Part shown: positions 26,706-36,773 of the stretch, piece by piece
Layout of the letters: the number at the start of each line of letters is the position of its first letter
How positions within the stretch are numbered: the stretch's first letter is position 1
Source of the DNA: Colwellia sp.
Lineage (GTDB): Bacteria > Pseudomonadota > Gammaproteobacteria > Enterobacterales > Alteromonadaceae
Reading direction: 5' to 3'
Length of the DNA stretch: 64,000 bases
Assembly (NCBI GenBank): GCA_013215655.1
Contig: JABSOX010000002.1
Location: 37,125 to 101,124 of the forward strand
Program-made: the position numbers and the translations under genes
The notes under the pieces: model-generated
Seen by the model: only the letters and a program-made list of their open reading frames with translations
Told to the model about the DNA's origin: nothing
Database searches by the model: none

Positions 26706-28544
26706 TTAATTTTCATCTATAGCCACAATACAATTTCGACCATTTTTCTTTGCCTGATAGAGATTTTTATCAGCAAGAGTAAACAGCGTTTTAACTTCAT
26801 CATTTTCTTGAGGGATGATGGTTGCACAACCTATGCTCATCGTAACAAAGGAATAAAACGTGTCAGGAGCTTGTTCAATTTTTTCAGCAATCATAGCATC
26901 ACATATTTGCTGACCAAGTTTGATTGCCCCTTGATTTTCAGTATTTGGAAGAATGATCACAAACTCATCACCACCAAAACGTGCCGGAATATCTCCTGGG
27001 CGATTAATAATGCTTTTTAGCACTTCAGTAACAGCCAATATACAATCATCACCATATTGATGACCAAAGTGGTCATTAATATTTTTAAACTGATCAATAT
27101 CACAAATTAACAGTGAAAGTGGCGACTTTTCTCTACTGCAACGTTCCCACTCAGTTGTTAGTTGATGGTCTAAATGTCTTCTATTGGCTAAACCTGTTAA
27201 CGCATCAGTACGAGATAATTCGACCAGTTGTTGATTGCTTATTTCTAGTTCTTGGGTACGTAAATCTACTTTATGTTCAAGTTCAATGGTTTGTTTTTCT
27301 AGTGCTTGGGTTAATACTCGATATTTATCACTTAATGCTAATGACAACATGATTATTTCGATAAGCAAACCAAGGGAAGATGAATTATGGGTGATGAAAT
27401 TATCGGGTAGCACGCCAAAGCGACTGATGATTAACATGGCTGTGCCAACAGCATAAAATAGCCACGCAGCAACAAAATATCGTGCAAATCGATTACCATT
27501 TTTCCAACAAACGATACTGACAACTAGAATTAAAATTCCATTAAAGAGCGCTAAACCTGTCGCTATTTTTATCGCTAATTGATAAGGGCCTAATAAGCTA
27601 AATACTACCGAAAATAATGCTAAGGCGATTTGAATATTTAAAGCAATGTAAAGTCTAGGGGCAAAGCGTTTTGTTTCTAAAAACATTTGTGTAAAAAGAG
27701 CGCTAAAGACCATCCACAGAGAAGGGAGTAAAGGGACTGATGTATTTGCTAATTGAGAATTCTCAGGCCAGATATATTGATAAGCATGACCATTAAGTGC
27801 CATGATAAAAACACATCCAGATATTACTGAAAATACATAAATTAAATAAGAGGTATCCTTAACCGCGAGATATAAGAAAAAGTTATATATCGCCATCATT
27901 AGCATTATGCCGTAGATCAAACCAAAGAACATTTCGCTATTAAGTGCTGAAAGTAAAAATGCTTCTTTTGCGACAATGGCTAATCTCAGTTGCATTGAAC
28001 TGGTCGTGTTAACTTTTACATAAAATTCAGTTACTTGATGTAAATGGGTATTTAATTTACTTAAAAAAGCGCGGTAACTTACTGGACGTTGGTTAAATGG
28101 ATAATGATCACCCATGGTTTGTTCTTGCCAAATACCTTGTTTAGTTTTAGAGAAAACCACTATGTTGTCTAATAATGGATAGTCGATTAATAGCTGCCAG
28201 TTTATATTTTGCGTCGATTGATCATCAACAATGAAATTTAGCCATATTGTAGATTTAATATAACCCAGTGAAATATTATCTTTTTTAATGCCGATAAAAT
28301 TGCCTTTTGAGGACATTTCTTCGACCTCTTGTAAGGTAAGTACGTTAGTTTTATCTTCAAAATAACGGATATGATTGGCTAAAGAGTAATTTAGTTGTTG
28401 TTCATTAATAACAAGTTTATTTTGTACTGAAGTACTATTTGCGTTTAAAGACAGTAAACTTAATAAAATAGTAAACAGTAACGAGCAAGAGAGAAGTTTA
28501 TTGGTAAAAGACAAAGTAAATAATTTCAAAGATGTATGCTGCAT
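26706..28544 (-). CDS. Membrane diguanylate cyclase (7TMR-DISM + GGDEF)
   Basis: A 612-residue cyclic-di-GMP synthase. A signal peptide (~1-37) is followed by a periplasmic 7TMR-DISMED2 domain (~38-175), seven membrane helices (~190-390), a short coiled coil (EKQTIELEHKVDLRTQELEI) and a GGDEF domain (~440-605). The active site is intact (RFGGDEFVIILP), and RPGD lies five residues upstream as a complete inhibitory I-site, so product feedback is expected. The periplasmic domain probably senses a carbohydrate or similar ligand. Monocistronic; 28545-28847 upstream shows no recognisable feature. Confidence 0.95.
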   Translation of the reverse strand: MQHTSLKLFTLSFTNKLLSCSLLFTILLSLLSLNANSTSVQNKLVINEQQLNYSLANHIRYFEDKTNVLTLQEVEEMSSKGNFIGIKKDNISLGYIKSTIWLNFIVDDQSTQNINWQLLIDYPLLDNIVVFSKTKQGIWQEQTMGDHYPFNQRPVSYRAFLSKLNTHLHQVTEFYVKVNTTSSMQLRLAIVAKEAFLLSALNSEMFFGLIYGIMLMMAIYNFFLYLAVKDTSYLIYVFSVISGCVFIMALNGHAYQYIWPENSQLANTSVPLLPSLWMVFSALFTQMFLETKRFAPRLYIALNIQIALALFSVVFSLLGPYQLAIKIATGLALFNGILILVVSIVCWKNGNRFARYFVAAWLFYAVGTAMLIISRFGVLPDNFITHNSSSLGLLIEIIMLSLALSDKYRVLTQALEKQTIELEHKVDLRTQELEISNQQLVELSRTDALTGLANRRHLDHQLTTEWERCSREKSPLSLLICDIDQFKNINDHFGHQYGDDCILAVTEVLKSIINRPGDIPARFGGDEFVIILPNTENQGAIKLGQQICDAMIAEKIEQAPDTFYSFVTMSIGCATIIPQENDEVKTLFTLADKNLYQAKKNGRNCIVAIDEN

Positions 28545-28847
28545 ATACTTATGTTACCTCTAAATACTCATTTCAGCGAGAATTAAAAGACATAGAGGTA
28601 GGTATTGATTGAAGAGAATAATAATTCTTATTGTTGGAATCAATAACGTCGCTTTTAAACTCACTCTTAGGGACTATTGAGAAAATTATGCTCGTTGTTG
28701 CTTATTTTTTAAGATTCTTTCATGAATGTAAGCCTTTAAGGCAACGTAGGACGCGGGTACCGAATAACCACTAACAAAAATAAGCGCCTTCTTCATAAAT
28801 CACTTAAACGTCCTAAAATTAAACTTAAGGTGTCGAAACTCGTTAAT

Positions 28848-29360
28848 TTACTCGTCATTTAACCAATCGAAATAACATTCAAAAAATTGTTCCCAAAAGT
28901 CTTTACAACTTGATGCCTCAATAAGTTGATTTTCTAATTGCGATAAAACTATTTTATCAATAACTGTGTGTTCATCAGGTACAAATATTGGACTTGCTTG
29001 GTCATTTGCTTTGATGAAAAGTATTAAACAACTGATAAAACGTTCAAGTGATTGTGCCACAGGATTTGTTTCCCAAGCACCGTCAATTTGAATCGCCGTA
29101 TACACAGGTGAGTTATCATCATTAAGATCAATAAAGTAAGGATCGCCTAGTTCTGTATCTAATGCAATAACTTGCCAATTTCCTTGCCAATCACCTTGAT
29201 TATTGCCAACCACATTGGTGCCATCAGGATGAATAGCAAAACCAATTTGTGCTTTTTCAAGCTCTTCTTCACTTGATGTTAATAGAAAACCTTGAGGGCC
29301 AAAATAAACTTCTTTTCTGCCTAAAGTACTGAGTTTCTTTAAAAGTTCAGCTGTTGTCAT
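28848..29360 (-). CDS. SMI1/KNR4 (SUKH)-like protein
   Basis: A 170-residue soluble acidic protein. Residues ~30-105 fit the SUKH pattern: GFLLTSSEEELEKAQIGFAIHPDG, then DWQGNWQVIALDTELGDPYFIDL and the PVYTAIQIDGAWETNPVAQSL block. SUKH proteins include immunity proteins against contact-dependent nuclease toxins as well as housekeeping members. No toxin gene is next to it, so an immunity role is speculative. Monocistronic. Confidence 0.7.
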   Translation of the reverse strand: MTTAELLKKLSTLGRKEVYFGPQGFLLTSSEEELEKAQIGFAIHPDGTNVVGNNQGDWQGNWQVIALDTELGDPYFIDLNDDNSPVYTAIQIDGAWETNPVAQSLERFISCLILFIKANDQASPIFVPDEHTVIDKIVLSQLENQLIEASSCKDFWEQFFECYFDWLNDE

Positions 29361-29450
29361 CGTTATCTCTGTAATAGCTATTTTATCGAAAGGATATTAA
29401 CTCAATTTACTTTCATTGTATAAATTAACTAGGTATATAACATAAAAGTA

Positions 29451-29483
29451 AAAACGGGTTCACATTGTTGTGACCCCGTTTTT
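29451..29483. terminator. Strong hairpin without an obvious upstream gene
   Basis: AAAACGGGTTCACA and TGTGACCCCGTTTTT form a ~14-bp stem with one G:T/mismatch and a 4-base loop, with A- and T-runs on either side so it could end transcripts in both directions. It lies between divergent genes, where no terminator is expected. The rest of 29361-29864 shows nothing recognisable. Confidence 0.65.
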
Positions 29484-29864
29484 GTAAAATGGCAGATACT
29501 GATGTTAAGTTTTATATTTTGCGTTGCGTATTCATTCATTTATAGAGTTAGAACTATTTTAGAACTTTTTTACATAGAACTTTCAAGCATTTTAATTTCA
29601 CTAAGTAGAGACTTTTAGTTGAAGTAATTAATTAGGGAAATGAATGGGTACAGTTAACATACTCAAGGTTACAGTCGCTGTGATATTCCCACGTACATAA
29701 TGGCGTCAAAGTATTATGGTGCCTTTGTTGTTATGAACTTGAAAATACATAACAAACAACTATACCGAGCTTCTAATTGATAACAGCGTGTCGTTTAGCG
29801 ATACATTTATATTAATAATAAACATCTTGTTAAGTCGTTAGACACTAAAAGAGGGTATCAACAA

Positions 29865-31328
29865 ATGAAAGTATTTATTATCAGTTTCATCGCCGTACTT
29901 ATGATGTATTGTGCCAGCGTACAGAGTAAGCCGTTGGTGGCAGATAGCGGTTTTGCCGCGCAGGCACTTAAAAGCTGCAAAACAGATTTACGTTACCTTA
30001 ATCAGGTTATCGGTTGGCAGGTAAAGTGGCCTAGGCAATGGCAGAACACTATAACGGATGGACCAGATAGCGCTAATAAATCAATCACCACTTGGTCTCA
30101 AATTCCTGCGGCATTAACGTTCGCGATAGAGACACTGCGTTTAGGTATCGCCAGTAGTGAAACCGCACCACGCCCTGTGGTTATTAGAGTGCAGCAACAA
30201 GTTCGCGATCTTTTAACCGATCTCACGGCGTTAAATTCTAAGTATAGTTTCAAAAATGTTAAACATAAAAATGCAGCACAGTGGAATACACTTATAAACG
30301 AAAAAATTGCGCCAGCAGTTTCAGCGTTTGAGAGTTTTCTTCGCAATGAGTATCTCCCTAATACCAGTAAATCCCCCGGACTTTCTGTACTTAAAGGAGG
30401 AACTGAGTGTTTTTATGAAGCAGTAACATGGTGGACTACCTTAAACCCATCTCTGCAAGAAATTGAAGAGACGGGTAGGCGATTACTTGATGATTCACGT
30501 GTTCAATTACTGGCAACGGGGAAAGAAGGTGATACGGTTAGTAGCATACTTACAGGACTGCGTACTAAAACAAAGGCTAACCATACTACCGCTAAGGAAT
30601 TACTTTCTATTTCCGAATTAGCATTGGCTCGGGCCCAAGATAAAACACTATTGTCATTTTCAAAGCAAACAAAAAAGAAATTTTTAGTGAGTGAAATGCC
30701 AATATATATGCAAGCTTCCGCGCCCGCTGGCTATTATGGTAAAGCACAAGGCAATACACCAGCTCGCTATATTATTAATCCATCGCGACCCAACGAGCGA
30801 CGTCTGATGGCAGAGGTGATAGCTTTTCATGAAGGGATACCTGGGCATCACCTTTGGGTAACCTATCCCCGAGATAATCCTTCTACAGGTTATAATTCAG
30901 GCATTCTTGAGGGCTGGGCACTCTATTCTGAATATCTGGCAGATGAAATGGAGCTATATAGCACGACGTATGACCGCCAAGGTATGATCGCTAAGCATCT
31001 TTGGGCTGCGTGCCGTCTTATTGTTGAGCCTGGGCTTCATTTGCGAGGTTGGACACGTGAGGATGCTATTCGCTTTATGATGGAAAATACAGTGATGTCT
31101 CGTACTGAAATTGAAATTGAAGTAGACCGCTATATTGCCATGCCAGGACAATCACTGAGTTATATGCTCGGTGCTGATCTGATCCTGTCTGAACGTAAAC
31201 GAGCCAAAGATCTTTTAGGCAATGCGTTTGATCTCGCTGCATTTCACGATGTCATATTAGGGCCAGGAGTACGCCCTCTACCTAAAGTTCGCGAAGATAT
31301 TAGAAATTGGGTTCTGATGGTTAAGTGA
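29865..31328 (+). CDS. Secreted DUF885-family metallopeptidase
   Basis: A 487-residue exported protein with a signal peptide (VFIISFIAVLMMYCASVQS). The DUF885 zinc site is intact: AFHEGIPGHHLW (~residue 322) and the downstream Glu in EGWALYSEYLADEM. Members are typically 550-600 residues, so this one is short at the N-terminus of the mature domain. Predicted to be a periplasmic or surface peptidase of unknown specificity. The M20 gene follows 90 nt later on the same strand. Codon usage looks somewhat richer in G and C than its neighbours, hinting at acquisition. Confidence 0.88.
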   Translation: MKVFIISFIAVLMMYCASVQSKPLVADSGFAAQALKSCKTDLRYLNQVIGWQVKWPRQWQNTITDGPDSANKSITTWSQIPAALTFAIETLRLGIASSETAPRPVVIRVQQQVRDLLTDLTALNSKYSFKNVKHKNAAQWNTLINEKIAPAVSAFESFLRNEYLPNTSKSPGLSVLKGGTECFYEAVTWWTTLNPSLQEIEETGRRLLDDSRVQLLATGKEGDTVSSILTGLRTKTKANHTTAKELLSISELALARAQDKTLLSFSKQTKKKFLVSEMPIYMQASAPAGYYGKAQGNTPARYIINPSRPNERRLMAEVIAFHEGIPGHHLWVTYPRDNPSTGYNSGILEGWALYSEYLADEMELYSTTYDRQGMIAKHLWAACRLIVEPGLHLRGWTREDAIRFMMENTVMSRTEIEIEVDRYIAMPGQSLSYMLGADLILSERKRAKDLLGNAFDLAAFHDVILGPGVRPLPKVREDIRNWVLMVK

Positions 31329-31418
31329 TGATTCAAGGTGGTTTGGAAGAATAACATAGCCATCAAGAAGAAAAACATGCTCCCAACTCAAAATAATTAA
31401 TAAAGGAAGAAAGTGATC

Positions 31419-32687
31419 ATGAACAGATTAGTTAACATGCTCATCATTATTGTCATTGGGTTGCAAATGTCCCCAAGTGCTAAAGCAAATTGGTTTGATC
31501 AAAAAGTTGCTGAACAACCCGCTGTAAAAAAAGTGATTGAATATTTAGACGAACACTTTCAACAACAAGTTGCGCAGTGGATAACCATTAGCGAAATACC
31601 TGCACCGCCAGGACAGGAGAAAATGCGAGCGAAATATATTTCAGCACAGTTTCGCCAATTGGGCTTAATACCTCAAAACGATGAACTAGGTAATATCTGG
31701 GTAGTTTTAAAAGGAATAAAGCAAGGGCCAACGTTATTGTTTGCGGCTCACATGGATACCGTATTTGATGCTGATACTGATGTTAAGGTTACCCGCAAGA
31801 ATGGCCGTTTATACGGTCCTGGGGTTTGGGATAACAGTGCCTCAGTAGCCAATATGCTCGCGGTTGTTGAAGCTATGGTCAAAACCGGTTATCAACCCCA
31901 AGGTGATGTGATTTTTCTAGCGACGGTACAGGAAGAAGCTGGCCTGGTTGGTATGAAATATTTTATGAAAAAACAAAGCAATAACATTGATTATGTCGCT
32001 GCACTCGATGGCAATTTAGGACCGATACTCTATGGTGCCTTAGGTATCTATTGGATGGATATGACATTTACCGCAGCGGGCGCTCATACAGTTAATTCTT
32101 ATAATCAGCCTCACCCTGCTAAAGCGGCAGCTCATTGCATACTTGATATTTATGATATTGATCTTGATATTAAGGAACACCAAGAAACCCCGTTAGGCAT
32201 TTTCAATGTAGGTCAGGTGCATGGCGGTAAAATATATAATGGTATTCCGCCGGAAGTTAACGTAACTGTTGATTTGAGGAGCGCCGATCCAAAGGAATTA
32301 AAACGACTAAATAGTGAAATAACCCAAGCTTGTAAAAGCGCTGCCGATAATGAAAGTGTTTCTTTTGAGCTGAGTTACAAAGTAAAAAATGCCGCTGGCG
32401 GTACAATTAATAAGATGAAGCCTGCTTTTAATGGCGATTTTGTCCAGACCATCATCAGTATTCAATCCTACACTGGAGCACTTAAGCAGGGGCAAATACC
32501 TGCAATTGCGACGGGTAGTACAGATGCCAATATTGGTGTTGTTCGTGGACTGCCTTCATTTTCAATGGGACGAAGCTATGGTAAAGACCAACATACCTTA
32601 GGTGAATGGGCTGATATCGCATCGGCTAAAGTAGGAACCAACCAAATTATTTACCTATTGGCTGCACTCGACGCCTCGCAGCAGTAA
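31419..32687 (+). CDS. Secreted M20-family metallopeptidase
   Basis: A 422-residue exported aminopeptidase or carboxypeptidase. The signal peptide ends near SAKANWF. The di-zinc ligands are visible: AHMDTVFDA (His, Asp), YGPGVWDNSAS (bridging Asp) and TVQEEAGLVG (Glu-Glu general base); a dimerisation or lid domain (~200-310) contains the usual HTVNSYNQPHPAKA. I place the start at ATG 31419, 9 nt after GGAAG, rather than GTG 31413. It probably forms a transcription unit with the DUF885 gene and may complete peptide degradation in the periplasm. Confidence 0.88.
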   Translation: MNRLVNMLIIIVIGLQMSPSAKANWFDQKVAEQPAVKKVIEYLDEHFQQQVAQWITISEIPAPPGQEKMRAKYISAQFRQLGLIPQNDELGNIWVVLKGIKQGPTLLFAAHMDTVFDADTDVKVTRKNGRLYGPGVWDNSASVANMLAVVEAMVKTGYQPQGDVIFLATVQEEAGLVGMKYFMKKQSNNIDYVAALDGNLGPILYGALGIYWMDMTFTAAGAHTVNSYNQPHPAKAAAHCILDIYDIDLDIKEHQETPLGIFNVGQVHGGKIYNGIPPEVNVTVDLRSADPKELKRLNSEITQACKSAADNESVSFELSYKVKNAAGGTINKMKPAFNGDFVQTIISIQSYTGALKQGQIPAIATGSTDANIGVVRGLPSFSMGRSYGKDQHTLGEWADIASAKVGTNQIIYLLAALDASQQ

Positions 32688-32845
32688 AATGGAGCAAGCG
32701 GCAAAGCAGAGCAAGCAGTGAAATAGCTCTGATTTTAATACTTTTGTTGATACTGAATAATCCTTTTATAGTCAAAAACTTAACAACAGAGATATAAGCG
32801 GACCTTTGTATTGGCCGCGGGTATATGTTTTCATTTGCTGTTCAG

Positions 32846-34450
32846 TTATTGTCTGTTTATTTTGCGGGTGCCATTTTGCCAAATGGGATCTAGTTTCAGC
32901 CAGTTGTAGCTGAGTAGGGATGGTTTTGCCATGATGGCAGACTTTAAATTTTCAAATTCACTTTTATTACCTGTTAGTGCGTGGATTTGCAGCAGTTCAA
33001 TTTCGAGATACATTTTCCCAATGGCATCCTTTTGTTGTGGATAAATTTCAAGTGCTGTTTTTGCCAAAATAAGCGCTTGTTGATGTCTTTGTGTAAGCGC
33101 AAATACGGTTGCTAGAGACATCATAACTCGGGGATCATGAGTTGTATCCATTGCTAACAATTGCTGTTCAGCTTTGACAAGCAATGCTTTTTTATTTTTT
33201 GATTGAGACTGCTGCAGATGAAGACTGATTGCTTGCAATAAACTTAATGGGTAAATTTGGTTCTGGTTTTCAAAGATATGCTCTTGTGAAAATACTTTAG
33301 ACGTAAGAATAGCTTGATAGGCGGGTTCAAATACGTTAAATAGTAATATATGTGTTTGATTTTCAGGTAACTTTATTTTATTCATGGAATTTAATAAGAT
33401 AGCCAGGTTAGCGTCTTTAAAGTAAAGGACTAAAGCGCTTCGATAATCTAATCTAGCGGTATCTTGATATCTTTCTCGAGCAAACAAGCTTGCCTTTTTC
33501 AACATATCTATAGCATTATCGTATTGACTAACCATAAGGTAAGTCATTGCCAGTGAATCAGCTAAAAAAGGTGTGCGAGAGTTATCTTTTAAGGCCTCTT
33601 CCATAATTGTTAATGACTGCTGAAAATCACCTTGTCTACGCAGAACTGCAGCTTTAAATAACTGAACATGGGAATTTAACGCCGGATCAGACTCTGCTTG
33701 TTTTATTGCTTGTAAAGCCTTTTGATGATCGCGTGTAATCAAGTAGTGCCATGACGCCAAAGCATAATGTCCCAAGGCAAGATCGGGTTGTAGCTGCAAG
33801 GATTTTATTGCGGCTTGCCACGATTTTTGCGCAACATCACTGCTTCTATCAAAAGTTTTGCTGTAAATAGTAGATTGAATAATGGAAAGTTGTGCCCATG
33901 CCTGAGCGTACTCGCTGTTTATTTCGACTGCGTGCTCATATTGTTTTAGTGCTTTCAAATAATAGGACTTATCTTCACTGCGGCTCTGGTAATCTAGACC
34001 AAGTAGATAGAAGTTTTTGGCTGTCTCAGTGGTATCGACTCGTTGTTCAGTGATCAATTCCTTGCCAAAATAGAGAACGATGATTAATGATAAGGTAGCA
34101 AGTAACCAATTTAATTTTTTGCCAGCTTTAAATTTAGATTTTTGGGTGACTTTTGGTAAAAATTGATAACCTTTTTTAGGCCAAGTTTTTATATAAATAG
34201 ATTCTTTAGCTGAATCACCCAAAGCGAGTCTGAGCTCATTAATGCATTTAGCTAAACTGTTATCTTGAACTATGGTGTCTGCCCAAAGTTCATTGTATAA
34301 ACTTTCTTTAGAGCAAAGTTGATTGTCTGATTTTAATAACAACAACAGTAATTGTGCATTTTTTACACGTAAGCTTACAACATGTCCATCTTTGGATAAT
34401 GAACCAGTCTTATCATTAAAATAATATTCAGAGAATTGGTATTGTGACAT
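32846..34450 (-). CDS. CadC-like winged-helix regulator with TPR repeats
   Basis: A 534-residue membrane-anchored regulator. Residues ~1-100 form an OmpR/PhoB-type winged helix (DGHVVSLRVKNAQLLLLLL...ELWADTIVQDNSLAKCINELRLALGD). One membrane helix at ~112-128 (LNWLLATLSLIIVLYFG) puts the rest in the periplasm, where tetratricopeptide-like repeats run from about 140 to 500. ToxR/CadC family members respond to periplasmic signals without phosphorylation. It lies between the M20 and M24 peptidase genes, so control of this cluster is a reasonable inference. Confidence 0.88.
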   Translation of the reverse strand: MSQYQFSEYYFNDKTGSLSKDGHVVSLRVKNAQLLLLLLKSDNQLCSKESLYNELWADTIVQDNSLAKCINELRLALGDSAKESIYIKTWPKKGYQFLPKVTQKSKFKAGKKLNWLLATLSLIIVLYFGKELITEQRVDTTETAKNFYLLGLDYQSRSEDKSYYLKALKQYEHAVEINSEYAQAWAQLSIIQSTIYSKTFDRSSDVAQKSWQAAIKSLQLQPDLALGHYALASWHYLITRDHQKALQAIKQAESDPALNSHVQLFKAAVLRRQGDFQQSLTIMEEALKDNSRTPFLADSLAMTYLMVSQYDNAIDMLKKASLFARERYQDTARLDYRSALVLYFKDANLAILLNSMNKIKLPENQTHILLFNVFEPAYQAILTSKVFSQEHIFENQNQIYPLSLLQAISLHLQQSQSKNKKALLVKAEQQLLAMDTTHDPRVMMSLATVFALTQRHQQALILAKTALEIYPQQKDAIGKMYLEIELLQIHALTGNKSEFENLKSAIMAKPSLLSYNWLKLDPIWQNGTRKINRQ

Positions 34451-34686
34451 TCATTGGTAACTGAGCAATCAGGAGGAAACAATCATATAATCTTCAAGCT
34501 GGTTACGCAACAAAGCACTAATTTTATTATATATTTAAACACATTACCTTATATAGACTACGAGTAAAAAAGGTTATTGAAAACAGCTATATCGAATGAT
34601 TTTTTATTGCAAGCTTCTTACATATTAATAGCCTTTACCCGGTGTTACTTTACAAAGAGTATCAAGTTGAATATAACTTACATTTT

Positions 34687-34818
34687 TTAATAAATGTATC
34701 TGTTAACAATATGCTCTAACTCACCATTTATTATCAACTCTCTCATATGTTTATCAAATAGCTTTTTTACCAGAATTTTATCGAAAATATCTAAGGCACT
34801 GAAATATATAAAAATCAC
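34687..34818 (-). pseudogene. C-terminal relic of a solute-binding protein
   Basis: In the 440-bp gap between the regulator and the M24 gene, one minus-strand frame is open for ~43 codons and ends in ...RELIINGELEHIVNRY-IY-stop, preceded by IFDKILVKKLFDK. This is the ending typical of SBP_bac_3-like periplasmic proteins. No start or upstream domain is present, so it is a decayed fragment. Nothing else is recognisable in the gap. Confidence 0.5.
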
Positions 34819-34889
34819 TTATAACTTTGTTTTGATTAGTTGTTTCCATTGGTGTTATGTTTGATTTACTTTAAATATTAGGGGAGGGT

Positions 34890-36230
34890 ATGCAAATGAT
34901 TTTTCGATTATTTATGATCACTTGGTGCGTTATATTGAGTAGTTCAGCCGTTGCACATCAAAAAGCGGTGCATACAATTTTATCGATGCAAGAACGTGCT
35001 ATTTTCATTAATGATATTACCCAAAAAAGAGTCTCGCAACTATTGCCACGTCTAATGGACGAAACAGGAATAGATATGTGGGTAATGATCAGCCGAGAAT
35101 ATAATGAAGACCCTATTTTAAAAACGCTATTACCTGCAACTTGGCTTTCTGCACGCCGAACCACAATATTCGTTTTTTCAAAGAATGAAAATGAAAAGGT
35201 CAATGCTTATGCAATTGCACCTTATAAAGTCGGCAGTGTATTTAAAAAAGCTTGGGATAAAAATAAACATCCTGACCAATGGCAAGCATTACTTGCCTTA
35301 ATCGCAAAAATTGATCCTAAGAAAATTGGTATTAATCAGTCAGAATTCTGGGCACATGCTGATGGCCTAGTTGCGTCGGATAAGGATAAGTTTTTATCGG
35401 TCTTACCTAAGAAATATCAGTCAAGGGTAGTTTCTGCACAAGCGTTAGGTGTGGCGTGGTTAGAGCAGCGCATACCTGAAGAAATAAAAGTTTATGAAGA
35501 GATTGTTGCTATTGCTCATGAAATTATAGCGCAAGGTTTTTCTAATGAAGTCATCAAAGTAGGTAAGACGACATCTAACGATTTAGTGTGGTGGTTTAGA
35601 GAACGAGTGAGAGAGTTAAAGCTTCAAACATGGTTTCATCCAAGTATTAATATTCAACGAAAAGACAGCAAGAAATTTGATCATGTTGATAGTTTTACCA
35701 ATGGCTACGAAGATAATGTTATTCAACCAGGTGATTTATTGCATGTTGATTTTGGCATTAGTTATTTACGACTGAATACCGATACACAACAACATGCTTA
35801 TGTATTAAATGATGGTGAACTTAGTCCGCCACAAGAACTTATTTCTGCATTTAAAAGTGGTAATGAATTACAGGATATTTTTACTAATAATTTTACCGTG
35901 GGAAGAACAGGTAACGAAGTTTTAAAACGTGCGAGAGAGCAAGCGATAAAACAAAACCTTAAGCCCACAATTTATACACATCCTATTGGCTTTCATGGTC
36001 ATGCTGCGGGAACTACTTTAGGTATGTGGGATTCGCAACAAGGGGTCGCTGGGAGTGGAGACTATCCTTTACATGCTAATACCGCCTATTCGATTGAACT
36101 CAATAATGCTGTGTTTTTGAAAATATGGAATAAAGAAATTAGAATTATGTTGGAAGAAGAAGCTATTTTTGACGGTAAAGATGTTAAGTACATTGATGGT
36201 CGACAAACAAAGTTGCATATTATTAAGTAG
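34890..36230 (+). CDS. Secreted M24-family metallopeptidase (Xaa-Pro aminopeptidase type)
   Basis: A 446-residue protein with a signal peptide (MIFRLFMITWCVILSSSAVAH). An N-terminal creatinase-like domain (~25-190) precedes the pita-bread catalytic domain. All five metal ligands can be placed: Asp in LLHVDFGIS, Asp in RLNTDTQQ, His in HPIGFHGHAAG, Glu in YSIELN and Glu in MLEEEAIF. Secreted M24 proteins of this type are common in peptide-degrading marine bacteria. A GGGGAGGG Shine-Dalgarno precedes the start. Confidence 0.88.
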   Translation: MQMIFRLFMITWCVILSSSAVAHQKAVHTILSMQERAIFINDITQKRVSQLLPRLMDETGIDMWVMISREYNEDPILKTLLPATWLSARRTTIFVFSKNENEKVNAYAIAPYKVGSVFKKAWDKNKHPDQWQALLALIAKIDPKKIGINQSEFWAHADGLVASDKDKFLSVLPKKYQSRVVSAQALGVAWLEQRIPEEIKVYEEIVAIAHEIIAQGFSNEVIKVGKTTSNDLVWWFRERVRELKLQTWFHPSINIQRKDSKKFDHVDSFTNGYEDNVIQPGDLLHVDFGISYLRLNTDTQQHAYVLNDGELSPPQELISAFKSGNELQDIFTNNFTVGRTGNEVLKRAREQAIKQNLKPTIYTHPIGFHGHAAGTTLGMWDSQQGVAGSGDYPLHANTAYSIELNNAVFLKIWNKEIRIMLEEEAIFDGKDVKYIDGRQTKLHIIK

Positions 36231-36253
36231 TAATAATATGTGTTAGTTAGGCT

Positions 36254-36312
36254 AATTATATTTAGGTCAATTATATTTAGGTCAATTATATTTAGGTCAA
36301 TTATATTTAGGG
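36254..36312. repeat. 15-bp tandem repeat, about 3.9 copies
   Basis: The unit AATTATATTTAGGTC is repeated perfectly three times and then nearly completely a fourth time, just after the M24 stop. It is non-coding. Copy number is likely to vary between strains by slippage. The rest of 36231-36668 shows no other clear feature. Confidence 0.9.
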
Positions 36313-36668
36313 GAAAGTATTTTCCTCTTTGTGGTCTTAATTCTTGGAATAATTACCTCGACTTTTGTATCCATTAGTTTTAAGTGTTAATTTACTTTAG
36401 GGCAATCGTAAACGTACACAAACAGAAACCTATTGGAAATTTTCATTAATTTGTATAATAAATAAAATTACATTTAATCTCTAATTAAATAAAAGGAATA
36501 TGGTCGTGTTTCTTGCGCATTTTTAATAATACCTAACTGTGTGAAACTTCAACTGATTGAAAATTACACAGTTATTATATATGCTGCGATTTGTACATTT
36601 ACAATCCGAAAATAATTATAACAATGACTCATCAGTGTAGTAGGGACCGGAATACAAAGGGAAATTAT

Positions 36669-36773
36669 ATGATATTCCAATTTAGAAAAGTTAAACTATT
36701 AGAATTTGTAATTCTTTTTGGTCTAACGAGTACCTCAAATCTGCCGCTCATTGAACATGGCAATTATACATGA
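36669..36773 (+). CDS. Possible 34-aa peptide coupled to the hydrolase gene
   Basis: An ATG preceded by AAAGGGA at 7 nt opens a 34-codon frame with a hydrophobic centre (LLEFVILFGLTST). Its stop overlaps the start of the next gene (ATGA). It may be a leader that couples translation, since the hydrolase start lacks its own good Shine-Dalgarno. The longer ORF-track version from 36591 has no support. Could be chance. Confidence 0.25.
   Translation: MIFQFRKVKLLEFVILFGLTSTSNLPLIEHGNYT

Noticed and set aside
28848-29360. Contact-dependent toxin-immunity module
   Set aside because: SUKH-like protein only; no toxin, CdiB or Rhs gene nearby.
36591-36668. N-terminal extension of the 60-aa ORF
   Set aside because: No ribosome site at 36591; only the inner ATG at 36669 has support.
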